Assembly: GCA_029379385.1 (NCBI GenBank)
Contig: CM055617.1
Location: 310,001-374,000 of the forward strand
Source: Quillaja saponaria
Lineage: Eukaryota > Streptophyta > Magnoliopsida > Fabales > Quillajaceae
Length of the DNA stretch: 64,000 bases
Direction of reading: 5' to 3'
Part shown: positions 39,801 through 52,900 of the stretch, one piece after another
Position numbering within the stretch: position 1 is the stretch's first letter
How the letters are laid out: each line of letters starts with the position of its first letter
Notes under the pieces: model-generated
Databases searched by the model: none
The model's input: only the letters and a program-made list of their open reading frames with translations
Told to the model about the DNA's origin: nothing
Position numbers and translations under genes: made by a program

Positions 39801-40461
39801 AATATTAACGTTAATGATATGTTCATTTGTGCAGTGCTCAAATAATGTTATAGAAAGAAGTGGGTGGGGCGTCATGTGTGTTTGTGTTCAAGTGTGGTAA
39901 TGATGGACAAATGGAAAGAATGGCTCACCGGTTGGTGGAGGAGCGTAGTGCAAACCACAAACCAGACTGATAAGGATTACTTGTTGTGGGATGAGGATCA
40001 TAGGGAACTGGCATATGCCAGTCCTGAGAGTCCATGTGCCATGATGGGCATAATGGCGTGCCATTATCAATATGATTATGATCATAATAATAACAATGAT
40101 TTGGTAGTGACCTCCCTAACAACAAGTATTTGTTTTTGTTAGAATCACTACTAGGAGGCACCACACCTTCCACCACATGCCTCAAGCCCTCGTTACCATC
40201 CAGGCTACATCCTACCCCTATCCTTATTTGGTGGTTTTTGCTTTGCATATGAAAAGCTGAAGAAGATGGAGAATCTGAAATTGGGTTTGATCCATTCCCT
40301 TCTATTTTCTTACTTGCCTTGCCAAGCCCTAACCCCAACCCAAGCTCAAGCCAGCTCTCTCCTTCTTCCTCCTCTGGAAATTTTGACACTTTATTTTCTG
40401 TGGGTTTGAAGTTGAAATTTTGGAAGGTTTGGTGAGAAGAGGAGGCCATTGTGGAGTGCAT
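36835..40461 (-). CDS. LAX PANICLE 2-like protein (EAR motif, RAWUL-like domain)
   Basis: LAX2 of rice and its maize counterpart are nuclear proteins needed for axillary meristem formation. Dicot relatives share a conserved C-terminal block related to the RAWUL ubiquitin-like domain. Minus-strand exons: 39929-40461, 39608-39655, 39360-39432, 36835-37032, totalling 852 nt, 283 aa, in phase. The N-terminal half is low-complexity with an EAR-type repressor motif LELGLGLGLG (38-47). The conserved block starts at SGLWFALRSS (about 167), continues ALPQVPKAYIRVKDENLTVF and KRYLVRKLGL, and ends CMGQSLSHMQTLKQVRDTIW, matching the family pattern LPQIPKSYLRIKDG...CRGQ..L..L.LQHVRDNIW that I remember. 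A second ATG four codons downstream could be the start. Intron 3 is 2.3 kb and holds no recognised gene. I infer a transcriptional co-repressor or adaptor role. Confidence 0.82.
37033..39359 (-). other. Long intron 3 of the LAX2-like gene
   Basis: A 2.3-kb intron, acceptor TTTTTAATGCAG at its downstream end and donor GAG|GTAATCG at its start. Scattered short open frames on both strands inside it show no family I recognise and are taken as chance. Confidence 0.6.
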
Positions 40462-43329
40462 AAGTAATTAAGCACAAGCTACTACTTTATGAAGTAATCC
40501 GCTTGGTGAAAGATAAAAAGGGATAGGGTTTGGTTTGGCCCTTTTTGGAACGTCATGCTTTTCCACTAATGACACAACCCAAACTAACATTTTCACACAC
40601 ACAATCCTCTGTGTAATAAAACATCAAACAAATGGAGTACTATTTTTATTTTCCCGTCTCTCCCTTTCTCTCTATCTGTGTACCTATATGGAAAATAAAA
40701 AATAAAAAAATATTTGGGATTTCTTGTGACATTTCTTTGTAATGATTTTGGGTATTGGGATTTAAACCCAAACATGGAATTGCAAGGTGAAGGGAACAGG
40801 AATTGGGATACGTTGAATGTGAGTGTCGCACTTTACCGAGGCACATCATGATTAACAATGCTCTGTTATCTCTGTTTCAGCTCTGTTCTTTCTTTATTGT
40901 CTTTGCATCTGAACAGTGAAAAAGAACTGGGATCTTGTATAAGATGGTCTATTACTTCTACAGCTACACGCAAACACAGTCCTAGTGAGAGAGAGAGAGA
41001 GAGAGAGAAGGTAAAAAAAGAAAACAAGAGGCCGTAGGAAATGATTTGGATGTACCCGGTGAGCCTGAAAGAAAAAAAGTGTCATTGCTGCTTTGTTTTT
41101 TTTTTTTTGTAATTTTGTAATGTAATATATTGGACACACCAGTCCTTTCAATGACAAAGAAACAATTAATTCTGATTTTTTTCAGTTTTTGTAAAAAATA
41201 AGTTTTTATTTATTAGACCTGAAGTATTTATTTTTTTATCAAGACACTAATATCCCTAGTAATTCATAATTTAAATTTAAAAATTTATTTAGTAGAAGAG
41301 GAATTATATATACATATTTTTTTGGCTATTTTCTTTTAGAAAACGATGAAGTAATTTATTACTCAATATTTACGTCAATATATAACAATAGATGAAAACT
41401 CCTCAATTAATTAAATAATTTTTTAAGTAACTTGAATATGAGATATTTTGGTCTCAATATCTTCGTATTATTTAATAAAACGAAATTAATATTAATTTTT
41501 CCATGCTAAAAGCCCATATAATTAAACGGGTTAGAAACCCTGAACCACCGGGTTATACAAAACAGTTTCCGTGGACCTGCATGGAGTAAGAGCTCCTCTA
41601 GGCCCATTTATTTGTTTCTTCCATTATAATGTGAGAGAGAGAGGTCTCCAAACGTTCATAGTAGCTCTACATGTCTATTTTATTTTTTTCCTTTGTTATT
41701 ATCAATATTACTTACACAAAATTATAAATTTTACTTTCCAAAAATATATTATTGCAAAATGTGTTTCTGTGTTTTTTTTTTCTTATTTTTTTTTATTATG
41801 CCAGTGAGTTTGAATAATAAAAAATTTAATTTAGACTTTAAATTTATAATTTACATCACTCAAAATACACACGCGTATTTTACTGATAAATTCTATTAAT
41901 TTAATTTGCTAAAAATGTGATCAATTTTACGTTCACCTGAATTAAATTAATTTAATGTATTTCTTAAAAGGAGATGAATAATTATTATATATAATCAATA
42001 GGGCAATTGAATCTCCCACATACCGAACAACACTACAACAAGAAAATATGTTGCACTATGTTTGATCATTCGGTACACAAATGGCAAAATTGAATATTGA
42101 AGAATAAAATTAAAAAACATGGAATAATTCGGATAGCAAATTTTTCATCTTTTTAGTTTTACATATGGTGGATCAATTTTTGTGATTTTAAATTAGGCCT
42201 TTTTCAATCTAAAATATTAGTTGTCAATAACATTTTACTAATTTCCATGATAAATTAAACATCATACTAATAATATATATATATTTTTTTTTTCCTTAAG
42301 ATTTTGATACATCCCTAAAATCAAATAAATATTTTAATTTATAAGAGTTTTATTTTGACTCGTGTTATATACAAAATAAAAATTTAGATGGGGTTCCAAA
42401 TTTGTTGTCTCATACTATTTATACATGTATATAGTAACAATGTTATAAATTTTGAAAAGGAAAAAGTAATGAAATGTCATATTTTTTGAATTTTAAAATA
42501 TATAAAATAAATAATTAAAATTTTGAATAATTAATTTTAAACTATGATGTTAATACATAAGTGTAACATGTGGTCCATGCCATTTTATTTTAAGTCAATT
42601 TGGATTAAAGATAACAGTAAAACCTATATTTATTTGATTTTAAAATTATGAATAATTAATTTTAACTTTTTAAACTCAAAGAACTAAAATAGATGTTAGT
42701 GCTAATTATATGGATGAAAAGTATAATTAAGTTAATTTTTTCTTTGACATTCTAAATAAGTTATATAATAAATTCATATTTTCAATAACTCATATTTTTA
42801 AGATATTTTTTTTCAAGTAAGTTCTAAATTTTAGACTCAAACTTTTATATTAATTTTTTTAATATTTAGTTTAAAATATTAATCAAGTGAAATAAATTTA
42901 AAATATCGTATTATATAAAATTAAAAATTAATAAAAAGTTCACATTATCTACTTTGATATGTTTATAAAAAAAAAATTTAAAACTAATATTATTTTTAAG
43001 TATAACTTGAATAATAATAATTTTTTAAGAAGAGAATTAAAAATAAATAAATTTAGATTATTTTGTATGGAAATAAAGAACAAGTGACATATTTAAGGAT
43101 CTAAGTTTATTTATGAAGATAATTTTATTTAAAAAAAAACATATTACAGAATGATTAAAATCTTATAAATTTTAAAAGTTTTAATCTAAAATTAAGGATT
43201 ATTACTTTTTTTTTTAAAGAATAAGAGCTATTAAAAATATAAATTTTATTATTAAACTTGCTTAGAAGGTGAATGAAAAAAATAAGAGTTATCTTACTTT
43301 TTCCCTTTTGAAAAAAAAAGCGATAGAGG
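40462..43329. other. Intergenic region LAX2-like to P5A ATPase
   Basis: Divergent promoter region. The left part holds the LAX2-like leader and promoter and a GA microsatellite at about 40987-41009. From 41.2 to 43.2 kb the DNA is extremely AT-rich with no gene visible. Confidence 0.4.
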
Positions 43330-43506
43330 AAACGATAGAAAGAAAAAGAGGAAAAGATTGAGGGCATCGGTATTCGGTAATGAGTAAGTAAGAAACAGAA
43401 AACGGGGAGCAAATTTCACAGCGTCGAATCCATTCAAGGTGGGAAGCATCGGAGAGCAAGTTTCTTCGTAAAGGCATTGACCAGTCAGTCTCTGACCCCG
43501 GATCAG
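43330..43506 (+). other. Probable 5' UTR exon of the P5A ATPase gene
   Basis: A less AT-rich stretch ends at the donor ATCAG|GTTCAG and is followed by a T-rich intron ending in TTTCAGCAG just before 43870, where the leader of the ATG exon begins. The acceptor is a NAGNAG tandem. The extent of the 5' end is a guess. Confidence 0.4.
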
Positions 43507-43917
43507 GTTCAGTTACCAAGCCTCTCCTCCATCTTTTTCTTCTTTCCCTTGATTGGTTTGCTTTTCTACTTTGTTTTCTATTCGTTGTGTCGTCTGTAAC
43601 TATCTTTCAATGAAAAAATAAAGGGGGCGATTTGAAAGCAATTCTACAATAAAAGAAAGTTTCGACTTTGATTGGATCTGAGCGGCACGCTGGAATTGGA
43701 GTCACCCAATTAAACCCTAATTTTGTTAAATGACTTTAATTTTCATCTGGGTAATAATTTCATGGGTGTTAACGTATTTTCCGAATATTTGAGGGTGATT
43801 GCTTTAAAATTTTGTTTGTTTGTGTTTTATTGATTTTGTACTTATATATGCATATGGGGTTTGTTTCAGCAGAAGAAAGCTCAGTTGGGTATCAAAATTT
43901 AGTGGGTTGGAGGTGCT

Positions 43918-46900
43918 ATGTCAATGTTTCATGTAGGAGGAAAGGTGGTGGATAAAGTTGATTTGTTAAGGAAAAGGAGTTTGCCATGGCGTCTGTATGC
44001 ATGGCCATTTTCCATTCTATATGTTGCCTGGGTAACAACAATTGTTCCGAGCCTGGACATTGTTGATGCTGCAATAGTTCTTGGTGGGATTGTAGCTCTT
44101 CACATTCTGGTCTGGTTGTTCACGGTTTGGTCAGTTGATTTCAAATGCTTTGTCTCATACAATAAGGTATGCGATTTTTCAACATCCTTGATCCATTAGT
44201 GGCTGTAAGCATGCATAATTTGCATAGGTTTCGTACAATTACCTTTGCCATATTATTAGTCATTTCTCTTGTTGTGCAGGTTAACAACATTCACCATGCT
44301 GATGCATGCAAGATAACTCCGGCTAAGTTTTGTGGCTCTAAAGAAGTTGTACCACTTTATTTTCGTAAATCAGTAAGCTCTTTATACATCTCAAATTCTT
44401 GAAGTAATTTCCTTTTCCCAAGGTCCACGCTTTACTGTGATAGAATCATAGAACCGAGGAATATATTCATTGTTCATTTGAATTTTAATATTTTTTTAAA
44501 TTACATCTGAATTGTGAACTCTATAGCTCGTTCATGTTCGGTAGAAATCTGAAGATCAACATGCTGGAAAAATGTTGGCGTAATTTGTGTCTCATGGTTA
44601 TTCATTCCATTTGTTGTCTTAACTCCTTTTGTCCCATTTTGAGAGGTTGTACTTTATCCCAAAATTTATGTATTAATTTGAAACATACTCATTCAAGTGT
44701 TTCACTTTTTTCCCTACCCTTAATTATTTAACTTGGAAGTAATAAGGTTAGGGGCATTTTTGGAATTATAAAAAAAACTTAAGATGCATTTTCAATAAAA
44801 TAGTAAACTTACTTAAACTTTGAGCAAGGCAAAAGAAAAGTGGAATGGAGAGAGTACATTATCAGCTTTGACGTATATGTTGAACTTGTTGACCTCATAA
44901 CTAAATCAAAATTGAGGATAACTCATTGCAAGCATTGAACTAAAATTGATCCTTAATGGTTTTGTAAAAGGATAAATTGCTCCTTTTCTTATGGGAACCT
45001 GGAACTTCGTCTTGTTCAGAAGGCAATTTACTACTGCTTGTTGATATTAGATCCTTAGATAGTATGCAAAATAAGATATCTGACTGTGGGAGAAATCTTT
45101 TCTTCAAAATCATAACATGCATGATGCCATGATCTGCTCTGGCAAAGGGCTGGAGTGCGATTTAAGCTTTACCTAAGAGTTTTGTACTTGTGTAGCAGTC
45201 AGGTTCTTCATTGCCAGTGGATTTGGAAGAGATTTACTTTGATTTCCGAAAACAACGGTTCATTTACTCAAAAGAGAAGGAGACATTTTGCAAGCTTCCT
45301 TACCCTACAAAGGAAATATTTGGACACTATCTCAAAAGTACTGGCCATGGTTCAGAAGCGAAAGTTGTTGCTGCAACTGAAAAATGGGGACGGAATGTGT
45401 GGGTTTCCATTTATATTTATATTTTTATTAAACTGGACATTTATTTTTACACACAGTCAACATACTTATATATTTAATGTACCCATGTATATTATCATGT
45501 CTATTTTGTGACACTTTATCTTTTTGGGCATTGTTCTAGTTTTCCTTCTAAATTACTTTTTTGGTATTGTAGATTTGATTATCCTCAACCTACATTCCAG
45601 AAATTAATGAAAGAGCATTGCATGGAGCCCTTTTTTGTATTTCAGGTATAACCTCTTTGATGCTACCTTCCTTTGTTCATCCTTCTCTTTTTTTCTCTCA
45701 TTCCATTGCTTCTTATGATCTTTAATTCATGCTCCATTCTTCACTTTTTCACTAGTTTGTTTTCCTGCTTAAAGGTTTTCTGTGTAGGTCTCTGGTGTTT
45801 AGATGAGTATTGGTATTACAGTTTGTTCACTCTATTCATGCTGTTTATGTTTGAGTCAACAATGGCAAAAAGTCGGTTGAAGACTTTAACTGAGCTAAGA
45901 CGTGTTAGAGTGGACAGCCAGATTTTAATGGTACATCGCTGTGGGAAGTATGTAAATCGTTCTCAACTAAGCTTCTATCTGTCTGGTTTAAAATACATTT
46001 CTTATAGTTGCTTGTGTGTTTGTGTTGAATATCATTAAATTAGGTGGGTAAAACTGTCTGGCACCGATCTTTTGCCTGGGGATGTTGTCTCGATAGGGCG
46101 CTCTTCTGGTCAGAATGGAGAAGATAAGTCTGTACCAGCAGACATGCTTATATTGGCTGGAAGTGCTATAGTGAACGAAGCCATCCTCACATGGCGAGTC
46201 TACTCCACAGTGGAAGGTGATTTTCTATTCTGAACTACTTATCCATAATTGTGTTTGTCAGTGGATTCATTTATTTGTCATCTGATACTTGTAAGATTTA
46301 ATTCACGGGTATTATGTATTATATCATTCAGAAGTGAAATGGAATTTTTTTAATGGTTAAGTTAGTGGACTGATTCCTGTTGTAGATATCAAATTTGTAT
46401 AATTATGACATGCATGCTGTTTGTGTGTTTGTTTGTTTGGAACTAATCTTTTTTCTTTTGGAATCACATATCTTCAATTTTACAAAATTGCAATAATTAG
46501 AGATTCAAATCCAATTTGTAAAGCTAAAGAACTTGATGAGGTCTAAGGTATTAGTATCATTGTTGATATGATCAAATGTTCAAATTATTATTTGGCTAAG
46601 CCTGATGTTTAAATATTCCAACAATGAAACTTCATCTAACTGTGTTATATTTCCCTCTTCTGTTATCTTTATTTATTAGTCCCAAACATGCCTCAAATGA
46701 AGGGAGAAACTGTTGCAATCTACCTGTACTATTTTTCTCATGGATGTATCAAGAAGTTGGTCTTGTTCCACGCCTTAGTCCATGCTATATGGCTTATGTG
46801 AACTTTTTGTTATGCTGGAGCATTTGTATGTTCCGGTGTTCTCTTCTGGCTGATTCTCATTACATGCTGAATAACATACTGTCCTAATTTCAGATTTCAA

Positions 46901-49900
46901 TCATGGGTAGGGGACTTGAAGAAAAGTTATCTGCAAAACGAGATAAAGGTCACGTTTTATTTGGTGGGACAAAAATATTGCAGCATTCGCCGGATAAGGT
47001 GTCATGTCAGAATTTATTCATACTTAAGTTGTTGTTTTTGTTTATATGCTGCTCATGCGGTCATGCCTTTTGAATTTATGGTTTTTATTTTCTTGCTGGA
47101 GCCAGACTTTTCCACTGAAAACACCGGATGGTGGCTGCTTGGCTGTTGTTCTAAGAACTGGATTTGAAACTAGTCAGGGAAAATTGATGCGGACAATCTT
47201 ATTTTCTACTGAGAGGGTAATTGATATTATCCTTTGTGACTGATTGATAAATTGTATGGGATTTTTGGTTTGGACTTGTTATTGAGTCTGGAATTCTTTT
47301 TTTCTTACTGTAGGTTACTGCTAACAGCTGGGAAAGTGGGCTGTTCATTTTGTTCTTAGTTGTATTTGCTGTAATAGCTGCTGGTTATGTACTCAAGAAG
47401 GTAATAAGTTGTGGTATATCTTCAGTTACCTATCAAGAGAATTTATGGTAGGACTTGGTCTCTTGTTTAAGTATTATTTGTTTTTCTTGATCTTAGGGGC
47501 TTGAGGATCCCACAAGGAGCAAGTATAAACTTCTATTAAGTTGTTCGCTTATTATCACTTCTGTGATCCCTCCTGAATTGCCAATGGAATTGTCAATAGC
47601 TGTTAATACTTCTCTAATTGCACTGGCACGGCGTGGAATTTTTTGCACAGAGCCTTTCCGAATCCCATTTGGTGGGAAGGTATATATACAAATCAAATCG
47701 ATGAGGAATTTTCCTTAAAAAAATTTATTGCAGTGTTACTACTTGTTTACTAATGATGCCTTATATCCACGAATATGTGAATGTGATACGGGGGGTTTAG
47801 CTGATGGATGCCTGACTTATCTCCTTTACAAGAGTGTAGATTGTATCCTTTACATTCATGCCATTATATAAATGGCTTGGTACAAGTTGTGGCTTCTGTG
47901 TCCATGAATCTCCCATGTGGCTTTATGCTTTATACCTTGTCTTTTTTGTCGGATGTTCTTATCTGTTGGCCATGAGATCGAGTTCCTACAAAATGCATTA
48001 ATAGGAACTGATGCAGCAGGAACTCTTCTGCGTACTGGACACAACTTCTTTTTTCATTGAATTTCTTTCATATTCCATGCTGGCAGGTTGATATATGTTG
48101 TTTTGACAAAACTGGAACACTAACATCAGATGATATGGTATGTCCACCTGAAGTTCATGATTTTCATAGTTCATATGAGATTATCTTTTGTTCTAGAACT
48201 GTGCTTTTACTTTTTCCAGGAGTTTTGTGGAGTTGTTGGGTTGACTGGAAGTACAGATTTAGAATCTGACATGAGTAAAGTGCCTACACGGACACTGGAA
48301 ATTCTGGCTTCTTGCCATGCACTGGTGTTTGTTGATAACAAGCTGGTATGCTATTTATTATTGCCATTAGGTCGTAAGTTGTATTATATAATTCTGTAAG
48401 GATGCGCTGAGCATACTCTACTCTTTTTCCATATCATATAGTTTTTATGTCATATTTTCTTTTTGAGGACTTCACTTAAAATAAGAATTGAAACATTGGT
48501 TGAACCAAAAGATTTCCATTTTTATATAAATAAGGATTCAAAGAAAGAGTAATATAGCTGAGGTGCAGGATTTGTGGAAATTTGGCAGCTTACTTGCACC
48601 TTTGCTTTGTAATTATATTGGAACGCTTATATAGGTCCTCTAGTTTTCCTATTAATAATTAAAACGTCAAGACAAGTTTTTCACAGTATGCATTTATGCT
48701 GGATAACTATAACCTCACTTCTTGCCTGTTTCTCATTGAAAATTTGTAGAGTGCACATTCATGTGGACAGGAACAACTTGGCTCCTGCTTCTCATTATTT
48801 GACCTACATAGATCACGTCTTGTGGAATTATTCAGTTTCTGAAAGCCAATATGCTCATCTTCTGAAATTATTCAGTTTTTGAACCATGATACTTTCATTG
48901 TCATCGAATTCTTTTTCTTTCTCAATACTTTACTGTTAAAATACCATCTGAAGTTCTTATGTCTCATATGAGAACTAAATATTTAGAGCAATAATTGTTA
49001 AGGATGAACATGGAATGAGCAATATCTGTGACTTTAGCAACTGTATTAAGAGGTTCAAACTTAAGAAAGATGTATTTCTCCTATTTTCTTCTGCAATTAG
49101 TTTGCCGCTCCAAGGCCTTCAGTTCCCAGTTCACCAATATGTGCCATACTTTGTGATACCAGAAAATTTGAGTGATGTTTCATTGTGAACCTTGCATAGG
49201 AATGAGTGAATTGTGTGTTTTCTGCATTTAAATTTTTTGGACACTACAAAATGTTTAATGTTACTCAATATGCAAAAAATTTCCTGTAGGTTGGTGATCC
49301 TCTAGAGAAGGCTGCGCTGAAAGGAATTGATTGGAGTTACAAGTCTGATGAGAAGGCTTTACCCAAAAAGTAAGTGATCATTCTCCTTTGCATCCATTAA
49401 TTACCAGTTAAATTATTCACTTTTTTTTGTTGAAATTCAATTTCATAGGATGTTATTTGTTTGAGAGTTATTTATTTTGATATATTCCATGTGTTGCCTC
49501 CAAACTGGTCTCCCTTTCAAGCTCAGTCCATGCTAGGATTTAATTTCTTTAACAGGGGGGATAAATAAAAGTGGTTCATTCTTTTCTATGTATTATATTT
49601 TGTTTTGATTTTCTTTCCTTCTTTCTTTTTTGTTCTTATGGCATGTGTTAGCTTTTTATTTTTCTTATTTTGATTGATATATACCCTACTGTTGTACTAA
49701 TGGTAGCTCAGTCGATCTTGCCATCTTTCTCACTTCTTGTTAATTTGCAGGGGAAGTGGTCATCCTGTCCAGATTGTTCAGCGATACCATTTTGCATCCC
49801 ACTTGAAAAGAATGTCAGTTGTTGTTCGCATTCAGGAAGAATATTTTGCTTTTGTGAAGGTATGATGGTTGCTTAAAGTTACCTTTGCACTCTGCTATTT

Positions 49901-52900
49901 TGTTCAATTCATGTAAGGAGCAAGATATGCTATTTTACTTGACTAGGTCCTTATGAGTAAAGTAGCTTGTGTATTAGAACTTAACCTGTGCACCCTGGGA
50001 TGGCGAATAGGTTATAGATTCTATCATTTTGACAATTAGTTCAACCATATTTTCAATTTGTATTAGTCCCAATGGTTCTTAAAGAATCTGTGCATACTAT
50101 TTTGAGTTACATAGCTTTTTTTCTGAGTAGTTCATTTAAGCTTGTAGAAATTTCTTTCTACCAATTCACAGGCATCTTAAAAAAGATTGTATGCTCATAG
50201 ATACACATTTTGTGTAAGTATTATTTTCTGGTATTAAGTAGAAACTTTTAAACAGAATGAATTGGATATGCCTTAAGACTGTTTCTTGCCGGATTCTGCA
50301 TTCTAAACAACTGATCACGTATAAATTTCATTTCAGGGTGCTCCGGAAATCATTCAAGATAGGCTCATTGATATACCATCCTCATATGTTGAGACCTACA
50401 AGAAATATACACGACAAGGGTCACGTGTTCTTGCCCTTGCTTACAAGCCTTTTCCAGACATGACAGTAAGAACACTCTGGGTTTACGCTCAAGTATTATC
50501 CTTCCTTCTCTTCCACCTATATGATAATACATAAGGGATATGCATGAGAATCACAGTTGTTGGTTTGTTTATTAGTTGTACAGATTAGTGCAGGAGTTAT
50601 AATTATTTACATTGAAAAGTCAAAAGTTGGCACAATATTGCTAGATTTTTGTTAGCGAATAAAACTGGAGTGAAATAGTTGCTTTAGTGGGTAAAGAAGT
50701 AAAGTTCATGTTTACAAACAGTTAATGCCTGGTGGCAGCAAATAGGCATTGTGTCTTGACAGTTGAGCTAACAACTGGTACCATCTATGTTTGAAAATTC
50801 ACAATTCTTGGGAACAATATAGATGTTTTTGGCCTCTTTTTCCTTTTTCTTGATGTCTTGTGCTTTTTCTTGTTTTTTTTCTTTTGCTTTTTCTTTTCAC
50901 ATCCCATATATTTAGATGCAATTATGCTTCGGTTCTTGAAAATTTGGGGCTTGGGTATTTATTGCCTTGCACATCTTTGGAGTGAGATTCACTGTTCCTT
51001 TTCTACTCTTTGTTCTATGCTAGATACTACGTCTTATCTTCCCTCCCTCCCTTTTCTCTCTCCCTCCTCACATTTTTTTTAGTCTATGTATATATTGTTG
51101 CTATTTCAATCTTCTGGTCTAGAACTATCATACGCATTGGTATGCTTTTTGGTGTAAGGTAGAGTTAGCTCCAACAGAGAGAAGGTGTGTGAGAATTGCT
51201 TAGGATGATTAGAGCATGTGCCAGAACAAAAATGCGAGAAGACTCAGGTTGGTGGACCAAAGAAGATTAGAGGAAGACCAAAAGCCATGAGTATAAAAGT
51301 ATTAGAACCCAACTTAGCCATGGACATGAATGAATGTAGGAAAAAATTCATGTGTAGGATACCGAGGGATCCATCATCCATGTGGCTGACCACATGTTTT
51401 GGAATTATGGATTGTTATTGTATTTCAGTTCTCCAGTCTGTATATTTTTTTGCTCATTGTTTGTTAACTGTGTGAAGGTTAGTGAAGCTAGAAGTTTGGA
51501 TCGGGATATAGTGGAAAATGGCCTCATCTTTGCTGGTTTTGTGGTAACTGATAATCTGTCCTATTAAGAATGCTTTCTAGTACTTACTTGTCATTGTGTC
51601 TGCCACTAAATGAACACAATTTTTTTGTTCAGGTATTCAATTGTCCTATTAGATCAGATTCAGCTACTGTTTTGTCAGAATTGAAAGGATCATCACATGA
51701 CTTGGTAATCCATTAGTTACATATGCTATTCTTTCACTGACATGTTATGTAAATGTAGTTTGATTAAAACTTTGATCTTTATCTTTGCATCTAAATTCAA
51801 ATATCGAAGTAGAATTAATAATGGAAGACAACAGCATTCTTCTGTAACTGCTTTAAGTACTCAGATAAATTATCAGTAAGTATCTTGTAGTTGCTGATTT
51901 GAACTGCTGAATTTTCAGCATTGTGGATCAGAAATTTGGTTCATTAAGCCTTATTACCCCCCTCCTCCTCCCCCCCTTGCATTTTTGCATGGTAAGACTA
52001 ATCTTTCCAGAATTAAGTTATATCTTGGGGCCATCATAATTGTATTTGTATAGAAGAATATGATGCGACTTGAAGTATTTGAACCTTATTTAAGGCTTGT
52101 AAACTTGTCTCATATTTTCTATAATTGACCATCCACTTCTGTGTATAGACGGTGACATTTTCTTCTGTTATTTAACTTATTTTGTGGTCTTATTGTTGAT
52201 TCATTCAGACCTAGGATCTCCTCAGACTTCCTTATTCCTAATTCTTATTGTGATTAAGTTTGTTATTTATCTGAAAACATGATTTTTAATTGCTAGGTGA
52301 TGATTACTGGTGACCAAGCTTTGACAGCTTGCCATGTTGCTAGCCAAGTTCATATAATATCAAAACCTACATTGATTCTTGGTCCAGCAAGGAATGGTGG
52401 AGGCTATAATTGGACATCTCCAGATGAGACAGAAATAATTCAGTACAGGTAATTTTTTTCCCCATTTAGTTCAAGTGACCATTGTTTTCCTGGTTGAAAT
52501 CACTGATTTTTGAAGTTTTTTCTTACCAATGATTTGGATGGTTGAGAGATTTTCGTTGTTCTGAAGTCTTTTGATGCTCATTTATGTCATTGATCTGCCA
52601 CGTTATTGAACTAAATTTCCCCTTCCCTCCCTTCCTATTGTCACGATAATTTCCTCCTATCAATAGATTAAATTTTCTTTTCTGGATGAAAAAAAAATTG
52701 GTTTCAGTGATAATGAGGTCGAAGCTTTGTCAGAGACTCATGATCTGTGTGTCGGAGGTGATTGCTTTGAAATGTTGCAGCAGACATCTGCTGCTCTTCT
52801 AGTCATCCCTCATGTGAAGGTTCTGATTTGTACCATTGTGCTATGAATTGGTTTTCATTGCTGGCTTCATCCTCACATGCACATTCAAAATAATTGTTTC

